A stretch of DNA of 64,000 bases from the NCBI RefSeq assembly GCF_020400655.1, contig NZ_JAINRC010000028.1, positions 1 through 64,000 on the forward strand, given 5' to 3'. Positions 1 through 8,818 of this stretch are shown here, in pieces. The DNA is from Streptomyces spinosus (GTDB lineage: Bacteria > Actinomycetota > Actinomycetes > Streptomycetales > Streptomycetaceae). The notes beneath the pieces are model-generated. The model did not search any database. It had not been told where the DNA came from and saw only the letters and a program-made list of their open reading frames with translations. The translations under genes and the position numbers were made by a program. Each line of letters begins with the position of its first letter. Position 1 is the stretch's first letter.

Positions 1-1484
1 TTGTCAGGCACGTAACCGACGCCCTCGAAGCCCAGGTTGGCGTCGTCCTTGCTGCCGGTGTCGAGCTGGGGGAACTGCGACGTCATGTCCCACTGGTGGA
101 CCGGCGTCAGGGTCGGTCCGGTCGCGGCCGGGTCGAACTCCATGATCGTGTCCTTGGGAACCGTGTTGTCGGCGTTGTCACGCTCGGACGTCACGTAGAC
201 GTGACCGTTGCCGCCGACCGTCAGGCCCTCGGAGTCCGGCTGGCCCGAGCCGCCCGCGAAACGGATCTGTTTGCCGGTCGCGCTCCACGACGGGTCCGGG
301 ACCCACTTGCCGTTGCTCTTGACCAGCTTGTACAGCCAGTTCTTGTTCTTGGCGGCCCACAGCACCGACGGGTTCGCCGGATCGAACGCCAGCCCGCTCA
401 CGTCGCGGCCCTCCGGACCGGTGGACGTGGTGAACGCGCAGACGTTGTCGGTGATCGTGACGTCCAGGCCGCCCGGCCACGCCGATGTACCCGTCGGAGC
501 GGAGCCCGTGCCGGAGGGCGCCTCAGGGGTGCAGCCACTGGTCAGCGAGCCCCCGCCGCCCAGCAGATGGCCGGTCTGACCGCCGCCGCTGCCCCCGCCG
601 GAGCAGGAGTTGGCGCTGCCGAACGTCACGGTCGTGGAGGTCTGGAACCAGCCGGTGCCGTTCGTGCAGCGCTCGTAAGACGGCTTGGCGCCGTCGGTGG
701 CCCAGGTCACCGAGTCCACCGTGGTGCCGTTGCCGTCGAGGAGGAAGAGCGAGTCGTCGTCGCCCAGACCGAGCGCGGAGCCGAACGTGGCGTAGCCGTG
801 CGCCGGGATGCTCGTCGCGCTCGGAGAGGAGGACGAGACCGAGACCGGCGAGTGACTGGTGTCGTTGTCGACGTACTTCCACGACCCGATGCCGACCGCG
901 CTCGTTCCGCCGTTGTACAGCTCCACGGTGTCCGAGCCGTCGGAGGAGACCTCGTTGATCCGCACCTGGCTCGCCGACGGGATCGACGACGGGCAGGCCG
1001 AGGCGTTCGCGGCACCGAACGTGGACGCGGTGGTCGCGGTCACCCACGCGCCGGTGCCGTCGCCCCCACAGCGTGCCATCGCCGGTTTCGCCTTGCCGGT
1101 GGCCCACTCGACGCGGTCGACCACCGCGCCGCCGGCCGTGTAGATCACCACCTTGTCCGAGTCACCGAGTCCCTTGGGCGAGTTGAAGGTGACGAAGCCG
1201 CCGGGAGTGATCGTGGTGGCGGACGGGGTGAACGACTGCGGCGAGAAGCCGTCGTCGGACATCTTCCAGCCGCTGAGGCTCACGGCGGTGGAGCCGGAGT
1301 TGTACAGCTCCACGGTGTCGTTGTTCGAGGAGGTGACCTCGTTGATGCGAACGTTCTGGTAACCGGCGGGATCGGCGGCAGCCGCGGGCTGAGCCGCGAG
1401 CAGCCCGGTGGCGATCAGCCCTGAGAACGCCAGGGTCGCGGCGCATACCGAGGCGACGCCGACGCGTGAGTGTGAGGTAGGCAC
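1..1484 (-). CDS. Secreted lamin-tail-domain protein with esterase/phytase-like C-terminal domain (3' end outside window)
   Basis: The reading frame starts at a GTG at 1484 and runs off the left edge of the window, so about 494 residues are visible and the C-terminus is missing. Residues 1-36 form a signal peptide: a basic start, a hydrophobic core and an AAA-type cleavage site. Two lamin-tail-like beta domains follow at roughly 40-150 and 165-290, each opening with an RINEV motif and containing DTVELYN. After a Gly/Ser-rich linker, the segment from about 330 onward (GLAFDPANPSVLWAAKN, DSEGLTVGGNGHVYV) looks like a beta-propeller of the esterase-like or SdiA-regulated type found in secreted phytases and phosphoesterases. 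Lamin-tail domains are common in secreted actinobacterial nucleases and phosphatases, probably for surface attachment. The exact enzymatic activity is not visible because the end of the gene is absent. Confidence 0.8.
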   Translation of the reverse strand, partial: MPTSHSRVGVASVCAATLAFSGLIATGLLAAQPAAAADPAGYQNVRINEVTSSNNDTVELYNSGSTAVSLSGWKMSDDGFSPQSFTPSATTITPGGFVTFNSPKGLGDSDKVVIYTAGGAVVDRVEWATGKAKPAMARCGGDGTGAWVTATTASTFGAANASACPSSIPSASQVRINEVSSDGSDTVELYNGGTSAVGIGSWKYVDNDTSHSPVSVSSSSPSATSIPAHGYATFGSALGLGDDDSLFLLDGNGTTVDSVTWATDGAKPSYERCTNGTGWFQTSTTVTFGSANSCSGGGSGGGQTGHLLGGGGSLTSGCTPEAPSGTGSAPTGTSAWPGGLDVTITDNVCAFTTSTGPEGRDVSGLAFDPANPSVLWAAKNKNWLYKLVKSNGKWVPDPSWSATGKQIRFAGGSGQPDSEGLTVGGNGHVYVTSERDNADNTVPKDTIMEFDPAATGPTLTPVHQWDMTSQFPQLDTGSKDDANLGFEGVGYVPD

Positions 1485-1686
1485 GAGGCGGAACTCTGGT
1501 GAAACGACGTTGAAACGGCGTGTACTTCGGCTGAATGCCACCTGCTGACCACCGGAACGTCAGGCGCGCGTCGCCGTCACACCGGGGCGACGGCTCCGCC
1601 GAAGAGGGCCGGAACACCGGCCCGGCCCACACGGCCGGCGCAAAGGTATGGGGACGTCCGGCGTCACACTGCGGATACGGACGCAG

Positions 1687-1720
1687 CGACCGGCGCACGC
1701 GTTTCCGCGTGCGCCGGTCG
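1687..1720 (-). terminator. Strong hairpin terminator downstream of the amidase gene
   Basis: A perfect 15-bp stem (1687-1701 pairing with 1706-1720) closes a 4-nt loop, 33 nt beyond the stop of the amidase gene. There is no T-tract, as usual for Streptomyces terminators. It lies between two minus-strand genes. Confidence 0.7.
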
Positions 1721-1752
1721 GTAGGGCGTGCCGCAACCCCGCGGCCGGCGGG

Positions 1753-4071
1753 TTACTTGATGTAGACGAGGCCGTCGGTGGTGACGGTGGGACGGCCGCT
1801 GGTGCCGACCACGACGATCTTGACCGTGTGCTTGGCGCTGCCGGACCAGGTCTTGGTCCAGATGGCCTGCCGGTACGACGTGGTGGAGGACTTCAGGTCG
1901 ACGGTGGAGACCTTGGTGCCGTCGACGTAGACGTAGGCCTGACCGGAGCTGGTGGCCCGGGAGACCACCCAGGCCACCGAGCGGCCGGTGAACGTCCAGG
2001 TGAGGGCGGCCCCCTTGGAGGCGCTGGAGTACGACTTGCCGCCGAGGTAGCTGGTGGAGGAGCGGGTGCTCCAGGTGCCGGACCTGGTGGCGGAGCTCTC
2101 CTGGAGGATCATCGGGGTGTACGCGGGGGAGGACGTGCGGTAGTTGCCGGCGTAGTCGTAGGCACGCATCGACCAGGTGGTGGCGGTGCCGGACTTGGCG
2201 GTTGTGTTGTAGCCGGTCGTGGCGGGGGTGAAGGTGCCGGTGGTGGGGGACAGCAGCTTCACGTAACGAAGGGCCTTGTCGTCGGTGGCCTTCCAGCCGA
2301 GGGCGACCGGGACGGCGGTGGTGCTGACGGTTCCGGTCCGCAGGGACAGCTTCGGCGTGGTGGTGAACGTCGGCGCGGTCGTCTCCGCGACGACGGGCAG
2401 TGCGGCGCTGGTCGCTGTCTTGCCGGACTGGTGCACGGCCCGGACGGCGACGCTGTGGCTGCCCACGGCCAGGGTGGTGGTGGCGGAGGTGGCACTGCCG
2501 GACGTCGTGGCGACGGTCTTGCCGTCGACCAGCAGCTCGAACTTCGAGATCAGCGAAGCCGGCGTGGTGGCCGTCCACTTCACCGTGAGGGCGCCCTTGG
2601 TGTAGTACGTCGAGCCGGAAAGGGTGGCGCCGCTCACCGAGGTGACCTTCAGACCCTGGACCGGGCCGGCCGCCCAGGTGCGGATGGTCGGCAGCTGGTC
2701 GTAGAGCAGGCCGCCGGGGCACTCGGTGTTGTAGCCGTCGCGGTGACCGGAGATCCGCTGGAACGTGTACGTGCCGCCGGCGGTGAAGCCGGTGCCGGCA
2801 AGGTTCTTCTGGGTGGCACCGGCAGTCAGCTCGGTTGTGCCGGTGGGCTGGGCGCCGTACTGGCCGAGCTTCCAGGCCGCGAGGCGGGCGATCGAGGCCA
2901 GCGCGGCGTCGGAGGCGCTGGTGGTGGTGTAGTCACCGAGCACCGCGACGGCGGTGGACTCCCGGTTCCAGCCGTAAGTGTGGGCGCCGAACACCGGCAG
3001 GTCGACCCCGCCCTTGCGCCCCTCGAAGAGGGTGCCGCACTTGTCGACGAGGAAGTTGTAGCCGATGTCCTTCCAGCCGCTGACCTGCACGTGGTACGCG
3101 TAGATGCTCCGCACGATCGACGCCGAGTCGGCGCAGGAGTAGTCGTTCGCCCCGTCGGTGTGGTGGACGAACACGGCCTTGACGTCGTTGTTGTACTCGG
3201 GTGCTTCCGGGCTGATCGACTCGTCCGCGCCCCAGCCGGCACGTGTGACGATCGGCGGCCGCGGCACGGTCGAAGGCGGCGCGGACGGCGGGGTGGCCGA
3301 CGGGCTCGTGGACGTGCTCGTCGACGGCGACGCGGAAACCGAGCCGGTGGGGCCGGGATCGGACGTGGTGCCGGTCGGCGCGGGAGCCGTGGTGGTCTGC
3401 CCGTCCGTGGGCGTGGCGTCGGCGCTGTCGCTCGACGTGGGCGATTCGGTGGGCGCCCCGGAGTCGGCCGGCGAGCTGCTGGCGTCCGTGGTCTCCGCGG
3501 GGACGGCGAATCCGGCCGGTTCGGCCGGAGCACCGCTCGCCTTCGTCTCGGCGGTGGACACCACACCCGGGTCGACCAGGTTGACCTCGAGCCCACCGGG
3601 CAGCCTGCCGGCGTGGCCGTTCTCGTGGACGACCCGCACCTGCACGCCGTTCGAGGGTCCGACCCACAACGGTTCCGAGGCGCCACGCACGCGCCGGCCC
3701 GGCTTCTCCAGCGGGTCGACGTTCACTTCGAGCTTCCGCCAGGCACTCCATTCGCCGGTCCCAAGGCTGTGGGTGCGCACCCGCACCGTGCCCTCCAGAC
3801 GCTTGGCGGCACCCGTCCAGGAGACGCCGAGCAGGGAGAACTCCTCGGTGTCCTCGCGCGTGAGCTCCCGTCTGTCCTGCGAACTGCCCGCCAGCGACAG
3901 GTCGTAGACCTTCGCCGGTCGCTTGGCGCGTTCGGCGCCCGGACCCCCGGACGGGCTGGCGACCGCATAGGTCACGATCCCTCCCCCGCCCAGCACCACG
4001 GCACCGAGCGTCAACCACGCCCGTCGCCTGAAGCTCAGCGGTCTGTACGCATGCGACGTACGACGGCTCAC
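1753..4071 (-). CDS. Membrane-anchored or secreted N-acetylmuramoyl-L-alanine amidase (PGRP/Amidase_2 family)
   Basis: The protein is 772 residues from the GTG at 4071, which follows a purine-rich GGGGTGGA; the longer upstream frame has no hydrophobic or conserved content. A basic stretch and a hydrophobic segment at about 15-40 act as signal or anchor. A beta-type domain spans about 50-180 and a Pro/Ser/Thr linker about 185-270. The peptidoglycan-recognition amidase domain spans about 275-450, with TRAGWGADES at its start, the FVHHTDG zinc-ligand motif, and SGHRDGYNTECPG supplying the second His and the Cys. Ig-like repeats follow, and a C-terminal beta domain at about 655-772 resembles a carbohydrate-binding module. 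The expected reaction is cleavage of the amide bond between muramic acid and L-alanine in peptidoglycan outside the membrane. The zinc ligands are intact, so an active enzyme is likely; its role could be wall remodelling or attack on competitors. Confidence 0.9.
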   Translation of the reverse strand: MSRRTSHAYRPLSFRRRAWLTLGAVVLGGGGIVTYAVASPSGGPGAERAKRPAKVYDLSLAGSSQDRRELTREDTEEFSLLGVSWTGAAKRLEGTVRVRTHSLGTGEWSAWRKLEVNVDPLEKPGRRVRGASEPLWVGPSNGVQVRVVHENGHAGRLPGGLEVNLVDPGVVSTAETKASGAPAEPAGFAVPAETTDASSSPADSGAPTESPTSSDSADATPTDGQTTTAPAPTGTTSDPGPTGSVSASPSTSTSTSPSATPPSAPPSTVPRPPIVTRAGWGADESISPEAPEYNNDVKAVFVHHTDGANDYSCADSASIVRSIYAYHVQVSGWKDIGYNFLVDKCGTLFEGRKGGVDLPVFGAHTYGWNRESTAVAVLGDYTTTSASDAALASIARLAAWKLGQYGAQPTGTTELTAGATQKNLAGTGFTAGGTYTFQRISGHRDGYNTECPGGLLYDQLPTIRTWAAGPVQGLKVTSVSGATLSGSTYYTKGALTVKWTATTPASLISKFELLVDGKTVATTSGSATSATTTLAVGSHSVAVRAVHQSGKTATSAALPVVAETTAPTFTTTPKLSLRTGTVSTTAVPVALGWKATDDKALRYVKLLSPTTGTFTPATTGYNTTAKSGTATTWSMRAYDYAGNYRTSSPAYTPMILQESSATRSGTWSTRSSTSYLGGKSYSSASKGAALTWTFTGRSVAWVVSRATSSGQAYVYVDGTKVSTVDLKSSTTSYRQAIWTKTWSGSAKHTVKIVVVGTSGRPTVTTDGLVYIK

Positions 4072-4344
4072 GACGTATCCACCCCACAGAAGGCCAGCAA
4101 CGGCCACAGAAGAAAGACAGATCGGCACACCCGTCACACGGGTGACCCGTTCTCCCAGCGGACGCCGGCCGGCAAACGTCACAGACGAACGAGGGACAGC
4201 GACGCGGATCACAGCGATCGATGAGGTGCGGGGGCGCTGGCGCCTTGGAGTGCGGTTCCTCGCGGACCCGGGCGCGCTCAGGGGCACCGCCACGGTGCGT
4301 TCACCACGGACTCCATGACCGTCTGCCGTTCCTCTTGCATGTTC

Positions 4345-4360
4345 TATGGCATACCCCATA
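4345..4360. promoter_or_regulatory. Candidate operator upstream of the TetR gene
   Basis: An inverted repeat TATGG-N6-CCATA lies in a locally AT-rich patch 66 nt upstream of the chosen TetR start. Its position between the amidase and the tetR-hydratase unit fits an autoregulatory site. This is inferred from symmetry only. Confidence 0.4.
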
Positions 4361-4425
4361 AGTTACTGTCGAGTAGATCGGGTGGCCCGGTGGGCCGTAC
4401 GGCCGTTGGGAAGGTGGTTGAGCGG

Positions 4426-5037
4426 ATGAGCCCGCGCAGGAGTGACAGCCGTGAACGCATGATCCTCAGTGCTGCCGCTCTGCTGCGTGAGTACGGCGCG
4501 AGCGCGACCAGCATCGACCGGGTGCTCGCCCACAGCGGAACTCCCCGAGGCTCGGTGTACCACCACTTCCCCGGCGGGCGCGCCCAGCTCATCGACGAAG
4601 CGGTGGCGCTGGCGGGGGACTTCATCGCGGGGCTGATCGACGCCGCCACGCAGGCGGACGATCCCGTGGCGGCCGTCGACGCGTTCTTCCTGCTGTGGCG
4701 TGACCGGCTCGAGGAGAGCGGCTTCCGGGCCGGCTGCCCGATCGTGGCGGTGGCCGTGGAGACCAACGACGACGCGCCCCAGCTCGCCCGTTCTGCCGCC
4801 GCGGTCTTCGCCCGCTGGCAGGAGGCCCTCGCGGCCCTCCTCCTGAGGCACGGCCTGAGCGAGGAACGCAGCCGCAGGCTCGGTGCCTTCATCATCGCCG
4901 CGGTCGAAGGCGCGGTGATCATGTGCCGGGCCGAACAGAGCACCGCCCCGATCGAGGCCGCCGCCGCCGAGATCCACGACCTGCTCCGCCACGCCCTGCG
5001 CGACCGCCCCGGCGCCGAACCAGGTCCCCGGCCGTAA
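4426..5037 (+). CDS. TetR/AcrR family transcriptional regulator
   Basis: This 203-residue protein starts at the ATG at 4426, preceded by AAGGTGG; an in-frame ATG at 4315 would add 37 residues with no family similarity. The N-terminal helix-turn-helix is clear (ALLREYGASATSIDRVLAH followed by GTPRGSVYHHFPGGRAQLI). The C-terminal part, with GFRAGCPIVAVAVE, resembles the YxaF/LmrA subgroup of TetR repressors, which bind small ligands. It lies 46 nt upstream of an enoyl-CoA hydratase gene on the same strand and probably controls that gene and itself. An inverted repeat at 4345-4360 is a plausible operator. Confidence 0.9.
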   Translation: MSPRRSDSRERMILSAAALLREYGASATSIDRVLAHSGTPRGSVYHHFPGGRAQLIDEAVALAGDFIAGLIDAATQADDPVAAVDAFFLLWRDRLEESGFRAGCPIVAVAVETNDDAPQLARSAAAVFARWQEALAALLLRHGLSEERSRRLGAFIIAAVEGAVIMCRAEQSTAPIEAAAAEIHDLLRHALRDRPGAEPGPRP

Positions 5038-5083
5038 CCCGCGGCCACCCGGCGCATCACCCGCATACCCCGAAGGAGTCGTC

Positions 5084-5755
5084 ATGCCCTCGCTCGACCG
5101 TCAGGACAACGTCTTCGTCCTCGACCTCGGAGACGGCGAGAACCGCTTCCACCCCGACTGGCTCACCGCCGTCAGCGCCGCGCTCGACGAGGTGGCGAAG
5201 GCGGAAGGCCCCCGCGCCCTGGTCACCGCCGCCACCGGCAAGTTCTACTCCAACGGGCTCGACCTGGAGTGGCTGTTCGCCCACGCCGACCAGCACCAGG
5301 ACTACGTCGTCTCCGTCCACGAGCTGTTCGCGCGGATGCTGTCGCTGCCGGTCGTCACGGTGGCCGCGCTGCAGGGGCACACCTTCGCCGCCGGCGCGAT
5401 GTTCTCCCTCGCTCACGACTTCCGCGTCATGCGCGCCGACCGCGGCTACTGGTGCCTGCCCGAAGCGGACATCAACATCCCCTTCACCCCCGGCATGACC
5501 GCCCTCATCCAGTCCCGGCTCGCCCCGCGGACCGCGCACGAGGCCATGCTCACCGCCCGCCGCTACGGCGGCACCGACGCCGCGGCCGCCGGCATCGTCG
5601 ACCGAGCGGTCGATGAGGACGCCGTGCGCTCCACCGCCATCGAGATCGCCCAGGCTCAGGTGAACAAGGCCGGCGACACCCTCGGCACCATCAAGGCCCG
5701 CATGTACGCACCGGCCCTGGCCACCCTGCGCGACACCGCCGACCCGCTCGGCTGA
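5084..5755 (+). CDS. Enoyl-CoA hydratase/isomerase family protein
   Basis: The protein has 223 residues and an AAGGAG ribosome binding site. It has the crotonase fold signatures: FYSNGLDLEWL in the position of the first oxyanion-hole segment and LQGHTFAAGAMFSLAHDFRVM in the second. It is a little shorter than typical crotonases (about 255 residues). The acidic catalytic residues of true hydratases are not obvious, so an isomerase or other acyl-CoA reaction is possible. The substrate is unknown. The gene follows the tetR gene in the same direction and is probably its target. Confidence 0.88.
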   Translation: MPSLDRQDNVFVLDLGDGENRFHPDWLTAVSAALDEVAKAEGPRALVTAATGKFYSNGLDLEWLFAHADQHQDYVVSVHELFARMLSLPVVTVAALQGHTFAAGAMFSLAHDFRVMRADRGYWCLPEADINIPFTPGMTALIQSRLAPRTAHEAMLTARRYGGTDAAAAGIVDRAVDEDAVRSTAIEIAQAQVNKAGDTLGTIKARMYAPALATLRDTADPLG

Positions 5756-5838
5756 CCAGTACCCCACCGACCGCACCGAGCCGCGCCCCGGACGAGCCCC
5801 TGGCCGTCCGACGAACGCCGCGTCCGTAGGGTTCCCGT

Positions 5839-6204
5839 ATGACGGATGAGAATGAGCGGGCCGTGCGGGCGGCCATCGACGGGGAGATGCGGCTTCTTGA
5901 TCCCGATGTACGTGCTTCCCCGGCGCGCGTCCTTGAGCTTCTGGATCCGGACTTCACCGAGATCGGGGCTTCGGGACGCCGGTGGGACGTCGAGACCGTC
6001 CTCGCGGTGACGAGTGGCGGCTCGGTGTCCCAGGAGTCTCCGGTCGAGGTCGGCGAGATGTCCGGAGTCGTCCTTGCTCCGGGCGTCGTTCACCTGACGT
6101 ACTTCGCCGACAACCAGGGCCGTCGCGCATGGCGGAGCTCTCTGTGGCGGCTGACGGAGACGGGCTGGCGGATGTACTTCCACCAGGGCACTTCGGCCGG
6201 CTGA
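5839..6204 (+). CDS. DUF4440 / SnoaL-like NTF2-fold protein
   Basis: A 121-residue protein begins at the ATG at 5839. The pattern of an N-terminal helix (AVRAAIDGEMRLLDPDVRA), then LLDPDFTEIGASGRRWD, HLTYFADNQGRRAWRSSLWRL and a final GWRMYFHQGT is typical of DUF4440 proteins, which adopt the NTF2/SnoaL cone fold. Members include small enzymes and ligand-binding proteins, and the ligand here cannot be told. It stands alone, 84 nt after the hydratase, and could be part of that unit or separate. Confidence 0.8.
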   Translation: MTDENERAVRAAIDGEMRLLDPDVRASPARVLELLDPDFTEIGASGRRWDVETVLAVTSGGSVSQESPVEVGEMSGVVLAPGVVHLTYFADNQGRRAWRSSLWRLTETGWRMYFHQGTSAG

Positions 6205-6367
6205 GCGTATGGGCCCGGACCGGGCCCGGCTTGTTCACGGCGAGGGTGACAGAGGAGGAGACGCAGGCGCGGGCCACCAAGGCGTCGAGGGCCTCCTGGG
6301 GTAAGCGGGCCTTGCGCGCAGGAGCCGGCCCACGACGGCGCTCCGCCCCGGGCTCGGACCCGCGGAA

Positions 6368-6398
6368 GGGGGCTCCGCGCCGGATGCGCGAAGCCCCC
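6368..6398 (-). terminator. Hairpin terminator after the protease gene
   Basis: The arms GGGGGCT (6368-6374) and AGCCCCC (6392-6398), extended inward by imperfect CGCGC/GCGCG pairing, form a stem-loop 25 nt beyond the protease stop. It may also serve the convergent gene ending at 6204. Confidence 0.6.
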
Positions 6399-6422
6399 GG
6401 GCCGGTCGGCCGGTGCGTGCGG

Positions 6423-7601
6423 TCAGTAGGTGTGGAGAGTCAGACCGTACCGGTTGAGGATCTCGTTGACCGGCTGGAACCAGGTCTCGCCGCCGCTGGA
6501 GCAGTTGCCCCAGCCGCCGGAGGTGACGCCCTGTGCCTGGTCTCCGGTGATGAAGGAGCCGCCTGAGTCCCCGGGTTCGGCGCAGGCGCTGGTCTTGGTG
6601 AGCTGGTGCACCGCACCTTGGCTGTAGTTGACGGTCTCGTTCAGCGCCAGCACCGTGCCGCAGTGCCAGTGCGAGGTGGAGCCGGAACGGCAGACCGAGG
6701 AGCCGACGGGTGCGACGGCCGAGCCGCGTACGAGCTGGTCCGGCACCGTGCCCCAGCCGAGCACCACCGGTACCGTCCACCAGCCGCTGCCCACGCTGAC
6801 CCAGGCGTAGTCGTTGTCCGGGAACGAGGAGCCCTGGAAGGTGCCGATGTAGGAGCCGTCCCAGCCGCTGACCGCGGCGCCGGGCTGTGCGCAGTGCCCG
6901 GCGGTGACGAAGCCGCCGTACACCGAGAAGCCGATGGAGCAGCGGACGTTGCCGGTGTAGTACGGGTCGCCGCCAACGGTGCCCGCCGCGAGGGTTCTCG
7001 GGGCCGAGGTCGCCGCGATGGTGACGGGCCCGGTCCGGCGCGCCTGGGACAGGAAGCGCCGGACATCGTTGTCAGCCTGCTTGCCGCGCACGATCTCGAC
7101 GACGACCGCCCCGGCCTTGGGGTCGACGTACCAGCCGGTGACTCCCGAGGGCGCGGTCAACCGGTCGATCCGCGCCTTGGCGGCGTCCAGTTGCCGGGCG
7201 CTGTGATCGGCGGTGCGGACGACGGCCCCGGAGCGCTCGATCGTCCGCCGGGTGGCGGGCGGGGCGTCCGGAGTGAGGGCGACGGTCAGGCGTCCGCTCG
7301 GTGCGTCGAACCAGGAGCCCGCGTAGGCGGCGCCGGCCGTGCGGCGTGCCTTGGGGGCGAGGTCGGCGGCGGCCTTCTCGGCCGCGAGCCGGGCCACCGC
7401 CTGGGTGCGGGTCAGGCCGAGGTCGCGTTGCATGGCGTTCACGATGCCGTCGGCGGCGGGCGCGGTGGATGTGGTGGGTGCGGTGGATGCGGCGGTTGTC
7501 CCGGAGCCGGCCGCGGAGGCGGGGAAGGCGCCGGCCGCGCCCAGTCCGCCGAGGACGAGGAGTGCGGCTGAGACCGCGTGAGCGAGCCTGGTGCGTCTCA
7601 T
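6423..7601 (-). CDS. Secreted S1-family serine protease, streptogrisin/alpha-lytic type with pro-domain
   Basis: The ATG at 7601, after a GAAGGG site, gives a 392-residue preproprotein. Residues 1-31 are a signal peptide ending in PASA. A pro-region (about 60-200) of the alpha-lytic protease type precedes the mature chymotrypsin-fold domain, which begins near GGDPYYTGN (about residue 210). The catalytic triad is visible: His in TAGHCAQPG (about 231), Asp in FPDNDYAWV (about 261) and Ser in EPGDSGGSF (about 346). Cysteines flank the His and Ser as in streptogrisins. It is an extracellular endopeptidase, folded with help from its pro-domain and then autoprocessed. It is transcribed alone. Confidence 0.93.
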   Translation of the reverse strand: MRRTRLAHAVSAALLVLGGLGAAGAFPASAAGSGTTAASTAPTTSTAPAADGIVNAMQRDLGLTRTQAVARLAAEKAAADLAPKARRTAGAAYAGSWFDAPSGRLTVALTPDAPPATRRTIERSGAVVRTADHSARQLDAAKARIDRLTAPSGVTGWYVDPKAGAVVVEIVRGKQADNDVRRFLSQARRTGPVTIAATSAPRTLAAGTVGGDPYYTGNVRCSIGFSVYGGFVTAGHCAQPGAAVSGWDGSYIGTFQGSSFPDNDYAWVSVGSGWWTVPVVLGWGTVPDQLVRGSAVAPVGSSVCRSGSTSHWHCGTVLALNETVNYSQGAVHQLTKTSACAEPGDSGGSFITGDQAQGVTSGGWGNCSSGGETWFQPVNEILNRYGLTLHTY

Positions 7602-7913
7602 GGGGGTTGCCCTTCGTCGTTCCAGTAGTGGGGGTGGAACAGCCGATGGTGAGAGCGCTCTCAATCGTGGCGCCGCAGAGCCTAGTACGGACTTTGAGTC
7701 AGGTCCATGCCAATGCGTGGACCGATTCGCGACGGGAGGGCGCCGGGGTGGGTTGCCGACGGCGGCGCGCGGGCGGAGGACCACGGGATTCGACGGAAGG
7801 CGTACACGCCGGTCGGACAGATGCCATGATCACTCGGCGGCCTCGCACCTCCTCATGCCGTCCGCCGGTGCCGGGCCGTAGCGCGACAGCGTGACCAACG
7901 GAGGGAACCCGGA
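7602..7913. other. Intergenic region upstream of the protease and reductase genes
   Basis: About 310 nt between divergent genes. It contains GAGAGCGCTCTC, a perfect 12-bp palindrome near 7651, which resembles the central-CG operators of LacI-family repressors and lies about 50 nt upstream of the protease start. No gene is supported. Confidence 0.5.
7651..7662. promoter_or_regulatory. LacI-like palindromic operator upstream of the streptogrisin gene
   Basis: The palindrome GAGAGCGCTCTC has a central GC step and lies about 50 nt upstream of the protease start codon. Its symmetry resembles operators of LacI-family repressors that control secreted hydrolases in Streptomyces. The regulator is not adjacent, so this is an inference from shape and position. 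Confidence 0.45.
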
Positions 7914-8510
7914 ATGCGCAGACTCGTCCACTACGTCGCCACCACTCTCGACGGCTTCATCGCGGGCCCCGGCGGCGGGGACCCCACCGGTCCCGACGGC
8001 TTCTGGCCCATACCGGGGGACTACATACAGCACCTCGTGGCGGAGTACCCGGAGACGCTGCCCGTCCAGGCCCGGCAGGCCCTGTCCGTCACGGCGGAGG
8101 GCACGCACTTCGACACCGTGCTGGAGGGGCGGCGCAGCTACGAGATCGGCCTCGCGGCCGGCATCACCGACGCCTATCCCCACCTGCGACACCTCGTGTT
8201 CTCCCGGACCCTGACCGAGAGCCCGGCCCCGGCCGTCGAATTGGTGGCCGACGACCCGGTGGCGACCGTGCGCGAGCTGAAGCGACAGGACGGCAAGGAC
8301 ATCTGGCTACTGGGCGGCGCCGAGCTCGCGGGCTCCCTGTACGCCGAGATCGACACGCTCGTCCTCAAAGCCAGCCCGCTGACCATCGGAGACGGCATCC
8401 CGCTGTTCTCCCGCAAGGCCGCCTTCGACCCGCGCACCTGGACACTCGCGGACCACACCGTCCTCAAGAGCGGCGCGGTGTTCCTCACCTATATGCGCGT
8501 CGGCAGCTGA
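7914..8510 (+). CDS. Dihydrofolate reductase / RibD C-terminal domain family protein
   Basis: This 198-residue protein has a good CGGAGGGAA ribosome binding site. It begins like other members of the family (RRLVHYVATTLDGFIAGPGG). It carries LVFSRTL and the nucleotide-binding segment DIWLLGGAELAGSLYAEIDTL. The family comprises NADPH-dependent reductases with the DHFR fold, many of unknown substrate and not involved in folate metabolism. It is followed by a strong hairpin and appears monocistronic. Length and motifs look complete. Confidence 0.88.
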   Translation: MRRLVHYVATTLDGFIAGPGGGDPTGPDGFWPIPGDYIQHLVAEYPETLPVQARQALSVTAEGTHFDTVLEGRRSYEIGLAAGITDAYPHLRHLVFSRTLTESPAPAVELVADDPVATVRELKRQDGKDIWLLGGAELAGSLYAEIDTLVLKASPLTIGDGIPLFSRKAAFDPRTWTLADHTVLKSGAVFLTYMRVGS

Positions 8511-8522
8511 ACGCCCCGGACG

Positions 8523-8579
8523 GGCGGCGCTTGCGCGGGCCGGGCGCGACCGCGCTCAGCGGGCCACGCAAGCGCCGCC
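8523..8579 (+). terminator. Terminator after the DHFR-family gene
   Basis: A perfect 13-bp GC-rich stem (8523-8535 with 8567-8579) and a 31-nt loop start 12 nt after the stop codon. Confidence 0.65.
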
Positions 8580-8739
8580 GTGCCCCACGCGCAGCCGGAG
8601 CGGCGGAGCGGCGGAGCGCCGTAGCCGGGGCGTCGGAGAGCACGTGCGGCCCCTCGGCCTGACCTCACGTCAAGTCCGCTCGGTGCACCGAGCCACCGCG
8701 TCACAGCCGGCAGACGAACCCGGCACCGGCCGGGCACCA

Positions 8740-8818
8740 GATGCACACGGCCCGCGCCACCCGCCAGTCTTCGCGACGCGTCCCTGTGCTGGTGGGCGCG
8801 AACGACCGTGGCGTCCAT
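8740..8818 (-). pseudogene. Fragment of an IS5-like transposase
   Basis: On the minus strand, an in-frame segment reads DATVVRAHQH followed by DASRRL. This matches the DDE-region signature typical of IS5-family transposases of actinomycetes (DATxVRAHQHAAG). Only about 25 residues are recognisable and no terminal inverted repeats are visible, so this is a decayed scrap. The call rests on one motif. Confidence 0.35.

Noticed and set aside
1648-4224. 858-codon frame antisense to the amidase gene
   Set aside because: Composition is Gly/Arg/Ala-rich with no motifs, while the opposite strand gives a complete amidase with intact zinc ligands.
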